64,000 bases of DNA from Monodelphis domestica (Eukaryota > Chordata > Mammalia > Didelphimorphia > Didelphidae). Below, in pieces: positions 17,251 through 28,517 of this stretch. Made by a program: the position numbers and the translations under genes. The DNA is taken from positions 262,623,476 through 262,687,475 of the forward strand of contig NC_077230.1 in NCBI RefSeq assembly GCF_027887165.1. Reading direction: 5' to 3'. Position 1 is the first letter of the stretch; every line of letters begins with the position of its first letter. The notes under the pieces are model-generated. The model saw only the letters and a program-made list of their open reading frames with translations, was not told the DNA's origin and made no database searches.

Positions 17251-17789
17251 AGACATGCCCACAGACATCACCAGATAATTTTAATTTTTTTAAATGCATA
17301 GAAGATGGAAGCAAGAGCTAACAGAATGAATATAAAATCATAAGGCAATGTTTCTAAGAATACTGTGTGAGTAGTGTTAAATTTTAGAAATGAGTAAAAC
17401 TGGTAAGAAAGGGTGGTAAAAAAGGTGAACAACAAAAAGTTTGGGGTGGTGGGGTAAGGAGAGGATCAAAGAAAGGAAGAGACTGATAATCCAGGTGGAT
17501 AGGACAATATCATCTGAAAATAGAAAAGCAGAAGTGCCCCATTCTTATTTGCTTCTTATAATTGATGTGATGTAGTGTAGTATAGTGGTCTCCAAAGTTA
17601 GAGCTTTTTACCCTCATAGGTTTATCTTAGGTTAACCCTTTGGAATACCAGACTAACGAGTGGAAAGATATAACCCTAAAATATCATTTGAGAGACTTGT
17701 TTCAAAGACATCACACCTCTTATCCATTATCACCTAACATTCCCCATCTCTAAGAAACTTCTAACCTTTTCTCTTCCACTGCAGGAGTC

Positions 17790-18870
17790 AGCTCCTCAGG
17801 ATAATTATAACATAACCATCACCCAGATACCTACTACTACTACAAGATGCCTTTGAGAAAATCCCCTCTTTCCAAATCCTACTCTTCAGATTACTTCATG
17901 GTTTTAGTAGATGCCCCTTAGCTAGTTCTGGCTACCAGGATAATAATTAATGAGAAAGATGTTACCTCCCACCTATTCCTTTCTAGTAGGACAGCAAAAG
18001 ATGTTCAGGCATGAATTGGTTGCAGTCTGCATCACACAACATTAATATTTTTCCCCAAACACACCCTTACTCTTAGTTCCCCACATTCATCAAGTTATCC
18101 TTCCATTCTGTTTATAGTGCTGGAGTCATCCTTTGCCTCACTCTCATTCACTCGATATATCCAGTCATTTGTCAAGTAAGAAACATTGTTTCTGTCTTCA
18201 AAGTATCTTGGATCTTTCCCCTTGTCTTTATTTATACAATCAATAGCACACAGTCACCCTTACCCAGATAACTGCAATAACTTATTAGTCTCCCAGCCCC
18301 AAGTCTCTCCCCTCTCAAATCAGTCCTCCACACAGCTGATTAAATGATAATAATCATTCTGTTGTCAGTCCTCTACCAAATAAGCTCCAGTGACATAAAT
18401 TCCTCTATTTTAGAATTTAAAACCCATAACAACATGACCCTTTTCCTACTTTTAGATCCTTATTATGCACCACTCTTCTTCCTGCATTGTTCAAGTTCAA
18501 CCAAACTAGCCACCCTGTTGCCATATGACATTCTGTCTTCCATCCCTATGCCTATTGTTGGCTATCCTCTATTCTTGGAAAATACTCCTCAATGTTGCCT
18601 TCATGATTCTTGTTTCCTCCAAGACTCAGCTCAAGCACTACTTTCTATATAAAGACTTTTCCAATCCTACCTCCCTAACCTCTAGTAACCTCCCTCCCCG
18701 TATTACCATATATATATCCTACACATACTCATTTATGGACTTAATTACCACCACCCCTATCCCTCAAGAACATAAGCTCCTTGAGTGCAGATAGTTTCAT
18801 TTCTGTCTCTAGCATTGAATGAAATGTCTGGGACGATATGGGTACTTGATAAAAGCTATTGATTGATTAA
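17790..18870 (+). mobile_element. L2 LINE 3' region
   Basis: Sense L2 text: 'agataactgcaataacttat' (18265), 'tcagtcctccacacagctga' (18320), 'agactcagctcaagcactac' (18623), 'ctccttgagtgcagatagtt' (18776), ending in 'gggtacttgataaaagctat'. The overlapping reading frames at 18344-18794 are L2-derived. Confidence 0.75.
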
Positions 18871-19478
18871 TAATTGGAAGGAGCTTCTAAAGCAATGGAA
18901 TCACAAATTAGTTGTGTATTTAAAAGATTCATCTATTTAGTTTCAATATTGGAATACTTAGTTGAATCCTCAAATCATGAAACAAAACATGGGAAGAATA
19001 AAATGTGTTTTTAAAAAAAAGATACCAAAAAAAAGGCAATAGATTTTAAAAAAATTTTGTAGAGTTCTGGATTCCGAGACTGGGGAGAAATACGACTATT
19101 TGACCATAAAGTATTTATTTGGCAAATGCTTCCAAAACAGATTAAAAACCTTCACCAGGAAAGATTATATAAGCCAAATTTTTCTCCCCACAAACATCTG
19201 CTGTTTGTCTCCTGGGACTGTACTTAAAGGAATTACTAAACTTAAAGATGTGTTATGCATTTTTCTTTTACGAAAAGATGTTTCCTATATTCCTGTGACA
19301 AGTGGCTGTCAGTAGCATATGACCTAGCAGATTAAAAAAAAAAGAGGCATTTAATGTGATCCTTCAAGACAAAAGTGACATTTTTAAGTGTTGATATCTT
19401 GCTTTTTATATAAAATTTTTATCCCTCTTCAACTCTCTCTTATTACAAAAATATTTTTTTTAAAAAGAGGGGAAAGCA

Positions 19479-19680
19479 AGGGGGCAGCTGGGTAGCTCAG
19501 TGGATTGAGAGCCAGCCCTAGAGACGGGAGGTCCTAGGTTCAAATCTGGCCTCAGACACTTCCCAGCTGTGTGACCCTGGGCAAGTCACTTGACCCCCAT
19601 TGCCTAGCCCTTACCACTCTTCTGTCTTGGAGCCAATACACGGTATTGCCTCCAAGACAGAAGATAAGGGTTTAAAAAAA
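19479..19680 (+). mobile_element. Marsupial tRNA-derived SINE (WSINE/MON1-type) with TSD
   Basis: Full-length copy from ggggcagctgggtagctcag to 'agataagggttt' plus A tail. The flanks share aaaaagaggggaaagca (19462-19478 and 19681-19697), a 17-bp duplication partly overlapping the A tail. The 160-residue open frame at 19600-20082 starts inside this SINE and is spurious. Confidence 0.92.
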
Positions 19681-19759
19681 AAAAAGAGGGGAAAGCATAC
19701 CAGCAAACCTAAACAAAGCATCCAAGGTTACCTTCCTCTGCAAAGAGGGAAAGCAGGTA

Positions 19760-20580
19760 CATTTTCATATCCTTTATTCGTAGTCCAATTTGGTCATAAT
19801 TACACAGCACACTTTTTTTCTTGCTTTATATTTAAAATATTGTCATTGTGTATATTTTCATCTTATTGCTTGCATTTTTCCTCAATACACCTAATTCTTC
19901 CCTTGCCTCTCTATAATCTACATTCTTTTTTTATGGGTAAGTCCCACAATCTCTATATCCATTTGATAGAGAGGTATCTATTTGGTTTGAGGTTCTTTGA
20001 TCCTTTAAAAAATGCTGTTATAATCATTTTATTGTATATTAGAACTTTTCTTTTTATTACCTCCTTAGAGACACATGCCTAATGGTACCAAAGCATAGAT
20101 TGAGAATGTAAACATTTTTAGTCATTCTCTTAATATAATTCCATGTTGCTTTCCAGCATAATTAGGCCACTTCAAAACTCCATCAACAGGGGACAGCTAG
20201 GTGGCTCAGTGGATAGAGAACCAATCCTGGAGATAGAAGATCCTGGGTTCAAATTAGAAGATCCTGGGTTCAAATCTAACCTCAGATACTTCCTAGCTGT
20301 GTGACCCTGGGCAAATCACTTAACCCCTGTGGTATATCCCTTTCCACTCTATTGTTTCTACAATTATTGGTTCAAAGACAGAAAGAAGGTAAAGGTGTAA
20401 AAAACAAAACAAACAAAATTCATCCCCAGTAAACTAGTATGACTATCTTTCCATAGCTCCAAGTTATCTGTTAAGATCGTTTGTCATCTTTGTCAGTTTT
20501 CTGAGTTTGAAGTGAAATCTCAATTTTTATTTACATTCCTCTTATTAGTGATTTGAAGTAATCTTTCATATAGTGGTTAC
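19760..20580 (-). mobile_element. L1 ORF2 C-terminal/3' region, antisense, split by a SINE
   Basis: The + strand is antisense to marsupial L1: 'tttttagtcattctcttaat', 'ttccatgttgctttccagca', 'caaaactccatcaacagg'. After the SINE (20189-20401) it resumes with text equivalent to the region antisense of the ORF2 end. Individual boundaries are approximate. Confidence 0.6.
20189..20401 (+). mobile_element. Marsupial tRNA-derived SINE with duplicated B-box segment, nested in L1
   Basis: The copy begins ggggacagctaggtggctca. It contains an exact 21-bp tandem duplication (20234-20254 and 20255-20275) covering GATCCTGGGTTCAAAT, the B-box of the internal RNA polymerase III promoter. The 3' tail is 'aaaacaaaacaaacaaaatt'. 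It sits inside antisense L1 sequence. Confidence 0.9.
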
Positions 20581-20599
20581 TGTTTTACAAGTTTTATTG

Positions 20600-20870
20600 A
20601 AGTGTTTTGTTGTTACATTACAAATATTTAGAGATTACAACTATTCCGTGAAAGGTCTTTTGTAACAAAGCAATTATACAAAACTAACAAATGCAATCAC
20701 CTCATTGAAAGAACGTGCAACATTCTACATCTCTAGCATCTACCTGACCTCCCCTTACCTGTTTTTTAATTAATTTTAATTAACAAAAATCTATTTTCTT
20801 TTTTCCCTGGAAAAAGAGAAAAATAAATTCCTTGCGATATTGTAATAAATATTCATAGTCAAAAAAGAAA
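20600..20870 (-). mobile_element. L1 3'UTR-like sequence, antisense
   Basis: 'tctattttcttttttccctg' followed by 'aataaattccttgcgatatt' resembles the antisense of marsupial L1 3'UTRs seen elsewhere in the window. The call is tentative. Confidence 0.4.
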
Positions 20871-20879
20871 AACAACTAT

Positions 20880-21095
20880 TTAGTACTTATTTTGTGCCAG
20901 ACATTGTACTAAGAACTTTCTCATGACTCTGGTAGGTAGGTGTTATTATTATCATCCCCATTTTATAGAATGGAGGAAACTGAGGCAAATAAGTTAAAAG
21001 GACTTGCCTTAGCAAGTGAGTGTCAGACAGAAGCTAGATTTGAACTTTGGCCTTCCTGACTCCAGCCCCATAACCCTATCCCTTGGGCCACACTA
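20880..21095 (-). mobile_element. MIR/THER1-type SINE, antisense
   Basis: Antisense MIR text: 'gtgccagacattgtactaag', 'atcccca(ttttatag)', 'gaggaaactgaggcaaataa', 'gatttgaactttggccttcc'. Nothing recognisable lies between 21100 and 21460. Confidence 0.75.
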
Positions 21096-21469
21096 TTTTT
21101 GTCTCATTCTGCACCCTAAATCCATCTATGTTTTTTGACCCAATAATTCTTTAAGATTGAGTTTAGTATCCAATTAATTTAAACACTTTAAATGTATTTT
21201 TTCTTAAATTGTTATCAGTAAAGGCTATATATAATATTTCTGCTTTTCTGCATTTGTATGAAGTTTTTAAGTCCTAAGACCTGATAAATTTTTGTAAAGA
21301 GGCCTTCCATAGCTGAAAAATAAATAAGCTCCTTTCTGCTTCTATTCAGTAATTACCAAATATCTAGTTATATTTTAAAGGTTTTTTTAGTAAGTATAAA
21401 AGAAGATATTATACTATAGCAATTCACTTTGCAAAATCAAGCAAAAAAGCAGAAAACTTCATAGTGTAA

Positions 21470-22485
21470 TGCTATGAATCATTTGGTTGATTATAAATAT
21501 CTATTGGTGACTTCTTTCTTCTTAAAAATTATTTTTAACAAGCTTTTCTTTGTTAAGTTCCAAATTTTCTCCCTATTTCCTACCCTTCTCACATCCACTG
21601 AGGTTATCAATATCAGTTATACATTTGAAATCATGCAAAAGCTGTTTCCATATTAGCCATGTCAAGAAAAGAAAGTGAGAAAATTATTCTTCAGTTTGCA
21701 CTCAGTTCATTAATTCTCTTATCTGGACATGAATAGCTTTCATCATGAGTTCTTTGGATCATTTTATTAATTAGAGTAGTCCAGTCTTTTGCAGTTAATC
21801 ATTATTACAACATTGCTATTGCTGTGCACACTGCTCTCTCCCAGTTCTTCTCACTTCACTTTGTATCAGTTCATATAGGGTCTTATGTTTTCCTGAAACC
21901 ACCCCCCTCCTCATTTCTTAGAGCACAGTAGTACTCCATGACAATCATATGCCACAGTTTGGCTAGCCATACCCCAGTTGATAAGTATCCCCTCAATTTC
22001 CAATTCTTTGCCACCCAAAAAAGAGCTGCTAAAAATGTTTTTGTAGATATACTTCCTTTTCCTTTTTCTTTGATCTCTAGGGTATAGACCCACTAGTTGT
22101 ATTTCTGAATCAAAAAGGTATGCATAGTTTTATATTCCTTTAGGCATAGTTCTATATTGTCTGCTAAAATGGTTTAACCAGTTCACTTCTTCAACAGTTC
22201 TAATGCATCTATTCTCCAGTATCTCCTCCAGCATTTGTCATTTCTGATATGTATGATGTGGTACCTCAGAGTTGTTTTAATTTGTCTTTCTCTAATCACA
22301 AGTAATTTAGGCATTTTTTCATATAACTATTGATAGTTATTTCTTCTGAAAACTGCCTATTTATATGCTTTGACCATTTATCAATTGGGGAATAGCTTTT
22401 ATTTATATAAATTTGACTCAGTTCCTTATATATTTGAGAAATGTGGACTTTTTCAGAGAAGCCTGCTGTAAAATGTTTTCATTCA
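21470..22485 (-). mobile_element. L1 ORF2 C-terminus plus 3'UTR, antisense
   Basis: Antisense L1 landmarks: 'ttcatatagggtcttatgtt' (21870), 'cttagagcacagtagtactc' (21918), 'ttccaattctttgccaccca' (21999), 'ctttgatctctagggtatag' (22069), 'gtggtacctcagagttgttt' (22258), 'tgaccatttatcaattgggg' (22372). It ends abruptly at about 22485 against L1 sequence in the opposite orientation. Confidence 0.85.
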
Positions 22486-22998
22486 TTCTGTGGTACCTTT
22501 TAGCAAATATAATAGAGGTGCACAAAGAAGAATTTTTATAGTTAAGGTAAAGAAGAAGAAGCAATGCTTGAACTTTGCTTTCATCAGTATTGGTTCAAAG
22601 AAATAAGAATACAGATATACACACACAATTAGGTATAGACATCTGTCTTACCCAATAGGAAAATAGGAGAGGAAGGCGATAAGAGAAATGGCAGGAGGAA
22701 GAACAGCAGGACTGATTAAATAAAGGACAAATTAATAGGGGCAGTGGTCAGAAGGAAAACTAACAGAAGAAAATAGGGGAGAATTATATAGTCATCATAA
22801 CTGTAAAGGTGAATGAGATGAGCTAATCCATTAATATGTTGTATAGAAGAGACACTTGAAACAGGCACACATAGTTAAAATGAAGGACTGGAAAAGAATC
22901 TGTATTATGCTTCAGCCAAAGTAAAAAAGTCAGAGCCAGCAATCATGTCTCAAATTAAAAGCAAAAACAGGCCCAATTAAAAAATAATAATCAGGGAA
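22486..22998 (+). mobile_element. L1 inter-ORF region and ORF2 endonuclease start, sense (inverted relative to neighbours)
   Basis: Sense L1 text: 'tcatcagtattggttcaaag', 'ttaggtatagacatctgtct', then in the next 250 bases a frame reading like CIEETLETG and KDWKR, the decayed start of the endonuclease (consensus type LQETHLK...VKDW). Both flanking L1 pieces are antisense. Confidence 0.7.
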
Positions 22999-23344
22999 AC
23001 TACAATACCTTTGAGAATGTCATATTCCAAGCCCTCTGTTCCCTTAGCATAAAAGCTTTTTCTGGTATGATTCTACTATGGTTCTATGTCATTTGAACTG
23101 TTTCTTTCTATAAGCTTCTAATATTTTCTCCTTGACCTGAGAGCTCTAGAATCTGTCTATAAAATTCCTGTGAGTTTTCATTTTGGGAATTTTTTCAGTT
23201 GCTGATCAGTGAATTCTTTCCATTTCTATTTTACCATCTGGATCTTAGATATTATAGCAGCTTTCTATTATAATTTTTTGAAATATGATGTCTAGGCTCT
23301 TTTTTTTTTGATCGTGGCTTTGAGATAATCCAACAATTCTTTTT

Positions 23345-23960
23345 AAAAGTGTTTTTTTTTAATTTTCCCAATTACATGTAATAATCTTCAAAATACATTT
23401 TCCAACATTATGAGATCGAAATTGTCTCCCTCCTTCCCAGCAATGGTGTGCAATTTGATCTGGCTTATACATGTATTATCATGCAAAACTAACTTCCATA
23501 TTGGTCTTTGTTGTAAGAGAATACTCATAAAACCAAAATTCCAAAATAAAAACACAAACTGAAGTGAAAAATAGTATGCTTTGATCTGCATTCTGACTTT
23601 ACCAGGTCTTTCTTTGGAGATAGATAGCATTCCTTGTCATAAGTTCAACAGTAGCTAAGTCTTTCACAGTTGATTATCATATAATATTGCAGTTACTGTG
23701 TACAACATTCTCTTGTTTCTGCTTATTTCACTCTTTATCAATTCAGGTAGGCCATTCCACCTTCTTCTGAAATCATCCTGCCCATAATTTCTTACAGCAC
23801 AATAGTATTCCATCACCATCATCTCTCACAATTTGTTTAGCCATTCCCCAATTGATGGACATCTCCATAATTTCCAATTCTTTGCCAAAGCAAAAAAAAA
23901 AAGCTGCTACAAATATTTTTGTTCAAGTAGTTCCTTTCTCCTTTTTTAAAAAATATCTTT
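23345..23960 (-). mobile_element. Younger L1 3' end nested in an older L1, antisense
   Basis: Antisense L1 3' end: 'aattttcccaattacatgta' (23361), 'cttacagcacaatagtattc' (23792), 'ttagccattccccaattgat' (23837), 'tttccaattctttgccaaag' (23871). The ORF1 text before it (ataatccaacaattcttttt, about 23324) is echoed after it (cagtccaataatttttcatt, about 24179), as a decayed target duplication would be. Confidence 0.7.
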
Positions 23961-24166
23961 GGGGGACAGCTGGGTAGCTCAGTGGATTGAGAACCAGGCC
24001 TAGAGATGGGAGGTCCTAGGTTCAGATCTGGCCTCAGACACTTCCCAGCTGTGTGACCCTGGGCAAGTCACTTGACCCCCATTGCCTAGCCCTTACCACT
24101 CTTCTGCCTTGGAGCCAATACACAGTATTGCCTCCAAGATGGAAGATAAGAGTTTAAAAAAAAAAA
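23961..24166 (+). mobile_element. Marsupial tRNA-derived SINE (WSINE/MON1-type)
   Basis: Full-length copy (gggggacagctgggtagctc ... ccaagatggaagataagag, then A tail). It lies at the right edge of the nested L1, with 'ctttgg' present on both sides. Confidence 0.93.
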
Positions 24167-24540
24167 CAAACTTTGGCACAGTCCAATAATTTTTCATTCT
24201 CCTCATTCTTTTTGCAGATCAGTTGTTTCCAATGAGATATTTCACATTTTCTCCTACTTTTCATTCATTTGACTTTGTTTTATAGTATTTTGCATCCCTT
24301 TGAGTCATTGGTTTCCATTTGCCCATTTCTGATTTTTAAGGAATTATTTTCATCAGTGAGCTTCTGCACTTTTTTTTCATTTGACTAATTTTTAAAGTTT
24401 GTGTGTTCAGTGAATTTTGTACCTTTTCTGTTTGGCCTTATTTTCTTTTAAAGGAGTTCTTCAGTGAATTTTTCTGCTTTTTCTTGCTATTGGGCCAATT
24501 CTGTTTTTTTCTTCAGTATTTTTTGTACTTCGAAAGAAGG

Positions 24541-24784
24541 TTTATTGTTGTTCAATCATATCTGACTTTTCATAATTCTATTTGGGATTTCCTTGGTGAA
24601 GATATTGGAGTGGTTTGCTACTTCCTTCTCAAGATCATTTTACAGTTCAGGAAACTGAGACAAGCAAGGCAACATGACTTGTCCAGGACCACATAGCATA
24701 TATCTGAGGCCAGATTGGAATCCAGGAAGAAAAACCTTCTTGAATCAGGCCTGGCACTCTACCCCCTGCTTCACCCAGCTGCCC
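24541..24784 (-). mobile_element. MAR1-type SINE, antisense, nested in L1
   Basis: 'ttgttgttcaatcatatctg', 'tttccttggtgaagatattg', 'ggaaactgagacaagcaagg', ending 'ttcacccagctgccc'. This is MAR1 in reverse orientation. Confidence 0.88.
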
Positions 24785-25389
24785 ATGCCTCTTTTACTAA
24801 GATGTTAATTTTATTTTCATAATTTTCTTGCATTAATCTCATTTGTTTTTCCTAATGGTTCTTCCACTACTCTTATCTTTAACTATTCCAGGAATCCTAT
24901 CTGGCTTTGTGTCCAATTAGCATTTTTCTTTGAAGCTTTGTTTATACCTGTTTTCACATTGTTATCTTTTTCTAAACTTGTATCTTGACCTTCCCTACCA
25001 TGTAGTAGCTTTTTATGGTAAAGTCCTTTTTTTGTTGTTTGCTCAGCCTATTATTTCACTTTGAACTTTATATTAAAGTTAATCTCTGCTAACTTGGTGG
25101 TAGGAAAGCACTGTGCCAAGCTATATACTTAGCACGTTTTTCCAGTGAGTACTCCCCATTGATTTCTAATAAAAAATACTGCCAGGAAGGCAGTATATTG
25201 GAATACTATTTTTAGTAATAAGATTATAGAATGTAGGTTCACTATTCCTCTTTGGCAGTGTGGTTCATTACCTGAGTTTTCATTCAGAGCAACGGTAGTA
25301 CATAGCAGTAAATTGTATTAAAATAAATATAGTATGTCATAACTTATATATCTTTTGTCTTGTTTTCTTTTGTTTTTGTTTGTTTTCTA

Positions 25390-25906
25390 TTAATCTGTAC
25401 ATCCCACAACCATCTCCCTCCCATTCCCTTTTGAGCAGTTAAAAAAATGAACCACCAAAAGAAAGCCTTCAAGATGTAATCCAATAAAACAAATTCCCAT
25501 ATTGGCCAAGTCTATATGTATATATCTCTTTTTGAATTTCAACTTCATCAACTCCCAGTCAGGAAGTAAGTAGTATGTTTCATCTTGATGACTTAGGGAC
25601 TCATAGTTTATCATTGTATTGATCAAAATTCTAAAGTCTTTAAAAATTATTTTTCTCTATTATCTTTTCCTCATATAAATTTTTCCCTAATTTTGTTTAC
25701 CTTCCTTAGTAATACTTAGTAGAAGTCCTCCCACTTTTCTCTAAAACTGTCAACAATATTTCATTTCATTCTATATACTACAGTTCATTTAGCTATTCCT
25801 TATATCCCTTTATTCCTTACATATATATTCCTTACATCCCTTTAGTTTCCAATTTTTATCTACCACAAAAAAATCTGCTAAGATATTTCATATATATATA
25901 TAGGAA

Positions 25907-25952
<46 letters not shown>

Positions 25953-26300
25953 CCTTTTCCTTGTTCTTAGATCTTTTTGGGATACAGAGCTAGTAGTATA
26001 TTGTTGGATCCAAAAATATAAGCAGTTTATTAACTGATGGCACAGTTCCAATTCTTTCCCTAATATCTGAACCAATTTAGAACTCCACCAAAAGGGCATT
26101 ATTGTGCCTGTTTTGCCACATCACTCCAACATCTGTCATTTTCCTCTTTTGTCATCTTTTCCAGTCTTGGAAATGTCTGAAATTTAAAGCTGCTTTAGTT
26201 TGCGTTTCTATAATTACTAGTTATTTAAAACATTTTATGTGGTGTTTGATAGCTTGGATTTCTTCTTTTGAAAACTGCCTGTTCATATCTTTCAACCATT
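25390..26300 (-). mobile_element. L1 ORF2 C-terminus plus 3'UTR, antisense
   Basis: Antisense L1 landmarks: 'acaaccatctccctcccatt' (25407), 'cagttcatttagctattcct' (25781), 'tccttttccttgttcttaga' (25952), 'gaactccaccaaaagggcat' (26080), 'gaaaactgcctgttcatatc' (26269). It contains a (CA)21 microsatellite at 25909-25950, which explains the minus-strand reading frame with a Cys-Val run. Confidence 0.8.
25909..25950 (+). repeat. (AC)21 microsatellite
   Basis: An uninterrupted run of 21 AC dinucleotides inside the antisense L1, preceded by a short TA run at about 25890-25902. Confidence 0.97.
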
Positions 26301-26330
26301 AAGTTTCCTATACTTAAGTTTCCTATACTT
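26301..26330 (+). repeat. 15-bp perfect tandem duplication
   Basis: AAGTTTCCTATACTT occurs twice back to back. Confidence 0.97.
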
Positions 26331-26334
26331 AACT

Positions 26335-26695
26335 TTTCACTAAACCCTGTCAGACTCTGAAGCTATATATCTCTCCTCCTTTTGTCAACCAAACACACAG
26401 AAAATGCTGTCTATACTCATCATCCCCAATTCCTTTCCTCTCACTGACTCTTTAACCCTTTGCAGTCTAGATTCTAATATCATCATTCAACTGAAACAAG
26501 TCTCTCCAAAACTACTAGTATCTCTTAATTGCCAGATCTAATGGCCTTTTCACAGTCCTCATCTTTATTGACTTATCTGCAGCATTCTGTACTGTTAACT
26601 CCCCTTTTTCCAATGATATAATATATATAACGTTTAGCACAGTGCCTTGTACATAGTAGATGCTATATAAATGCTTATTTCCTTCCTCTCCTTTC
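26335..26695 (+). mobile_element. L2 LINE: RT segment joined to 3' tail
   Basis: 'tctcttaattgccagatcta' and the frame IDLSAAFCTVNSPF (RT motif A of L2, usually LDLSAAFDTVDH) at about 26567-26608 are followed almost at once by the L2 tail 'acagtgccttgtacatagta' (26640). The middle of L2 has been deleted. Confidence 0.75.
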
Positions 26696-28060
26696 AAACA
26701 GATCTAGAAAATGCACCAATTTGAATCTTATGGGTAGATTTTTTTTAAAAAGTCACCATAAGTCATTTTTCCAACCCAAGGTGGCACAGGAAAACAATCT
26801 ATAAGGTCTGAGATACTGGAGTCAGAATATGGCCTGGAGCCAGTACCCATGTGTACCTTTAACACCCAGGAGGAGGTTATGCCCCAGGGCAAGAAGAGGT
26901 CCCAGACTTATACCGGGTACCAAGTGAAAGAAAAAGGAAGAGGGTATCAAGGGAAAGATAAGGGAAGATTTGTCACCTACTACATCTTTCTGGGTGATTG
27001 ATCTAGGACAGATTGAGGAGGGAAACTGTGCTGAGACGTTATATTCCTGGGTGAGGAGTCATTGCTGGTCTGATGTAGTGTTTCCAGAAACAAATACCTA
27101 CTATAATGGTTCAGATTTCAGGAGCAAAGAAGAGTCTTAGTTCCAACTTTTAGTCCAGTTTTCAGCCTTCAGAGGAATAACCAGGGCTGAAATTCCAAAC
27201 CAAAAGAAATGCTGTAGCCCTACTGCTGAGCCAGCAGACCTCCTCTGCTGATTTGTTCATAACCAAAACTAGAAAAGGAACTTGCAGCACTAAAAAATCA
27301 GACTCTGCCTTGGATTGGACTGCTTCATCCAGTACTGAAAGCTTATAGAACAGCCAGAGTTGTCCCTGAGAACCTGGAATAAAGCAACACTCAGTGCCCC
27401 AAAGAAAGAAGCAACAAGATCAGCTAGACCTTCCTTACAGAAGAACACAGAATCTGACTTTAAATCAATTCCAAAGTCAGGAAGAAAGCTGGAGATCTAA
27501 GGAAACAAAAAAGAATCCTACTGTTAAAAGAATTATGGTAACAAACCCAGAAGAGAATGACTTCAAAACATCGAGCAAACCCCTAAAGAAAAACACAGCT
27601 TGGACATAAGTTCTTGGAAGAGATGAAGCAAAGGTTTAAAAAAGAAATTGAAAAGAAATGAGAACTATGCAAGAAAGAATTGGAAAGGGAATTAACACCT
27701 TAGCATAAAAGGTGAAAACTACCTAAAGACCAAAAAGAAGCCAATGACTATATGAGATAATAAAAAATGTTTTTAAAGAAGACTAAAAAAATAGAAGAAA
27801 ATGTATGGTACTTTATAACAAAAACACTGACCTAAAAAGCAAGGTGTGAGAAAAAAAAATTAAGAATGATAAGCATACCTGAATTCCATGACCAAAATAA
27901 AAAGAGCCTAGACATCCTTTTTCAACAAATCATAAGAGAAAATTGCTCAGATCTCTTAGAACCAGAGGACAAAGTAGAAATAGAAAGAAAACATTGATTA
28001 CTCCTTGAAAGAGACCACAAAATGAAAATTCCTAGGAACAAAATCCAGAGGTCCCATGTC

Positions 28061-28076
<16 letters not shown>

Positions 28077-28127
<51 letters not shown>
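28077..28127 (+). repeat. (TA)n microsatellite
   Basis: About 25 TA units directly follow a poly(A) run (about 28062-28076) inside the decayed L1 ORF1. Confidence 0.97.
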
Positions 28128-28131
<4 letters not shown>

Positions 28132-28280
28132 ATTCAAAAGAAAGAATTCAGTTACTAAGGAGCCACAGTCAGGATTACATACAAGTTAGCAGCCACCACT
28201 ACAAAGGATCAGAGAACTTGGAGTACAATAAAGGCAAAACATAGAGCCTAGTCTTGCCCACCAATACAGAGTACAATCCT

Positions 28281-28517
28281 GTTATTGTTCAGTCATTTGA
28301 ATTGTATCTGTCTGCTTGTGATTCCATTTGTGGTTTTCTTGGCAAAGATACTGGAGTAGTTTGCCATTTCCTTCTCTAGTTCATTTTATAGATGAGGAAC
28401 CTGAGGCAAACATAGTTCAGTGGCTTGCCCAGGGTCACACAGTTAAGTGTTGGATTTGAACTCGGCTTTTCCTGACACCAGGGCTGGCACTCTGTCCAAA
28501 GCACCACCTAGCTATGC
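28281..28517 (-). mobile_element. MAR1-type SINE, antisense, nested in L1 ORF1
   Basis: 'gttattgttcagtcatttga', 'cttggcaaagatactggagt', 'cccagggtcacacagttaag', 'gcaccacctagctatg'. Confidence 0.92.

Larger units (their letters stand above)
23030..25130 (-). mobile_element. L1 ORF1 and 5'UTR region, antisense, with nested insertions
   Basis: Antisense to marsupial L1 ORF1 (coiled-coil and N-terminal part): 'ttctccttgacctgagagct' (23129), 'gagttttcattttgggaatt' (23172), resuming at 'ccaatgagatatttcacatt' (24229), then 'attttcttgcattaatctca' (24823), and 'aaagcactgtgccaagctat' (25107). It is broken by a younger L1 piece plus SINE (23345-24175) and by a MAR1 SINE (24541-24784). The 97-residue + frame at 24403-24696 lies in it and is spurious. 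Confidence 0.7.

Noticed and set aside
19600-20082. 160-residue plus-strand reading frame
   Set aside because: It starts inside a tRNA-derived SINE and continues into antisense L1; no start context or domain.
24403-24696. 97-residue plus-strand frame rich in Phe/Leu
   Set aside because: It is the antisense of a lysine-rich L1 ORF1 coiled coil and runs into a MAR1 SINE.
27394-27609. 71-residue plus-strand frame
   Set aside because: It resembles the N-terminus of L1 ORF1 in a decayed L1 and is followed by stops; not a host gene.
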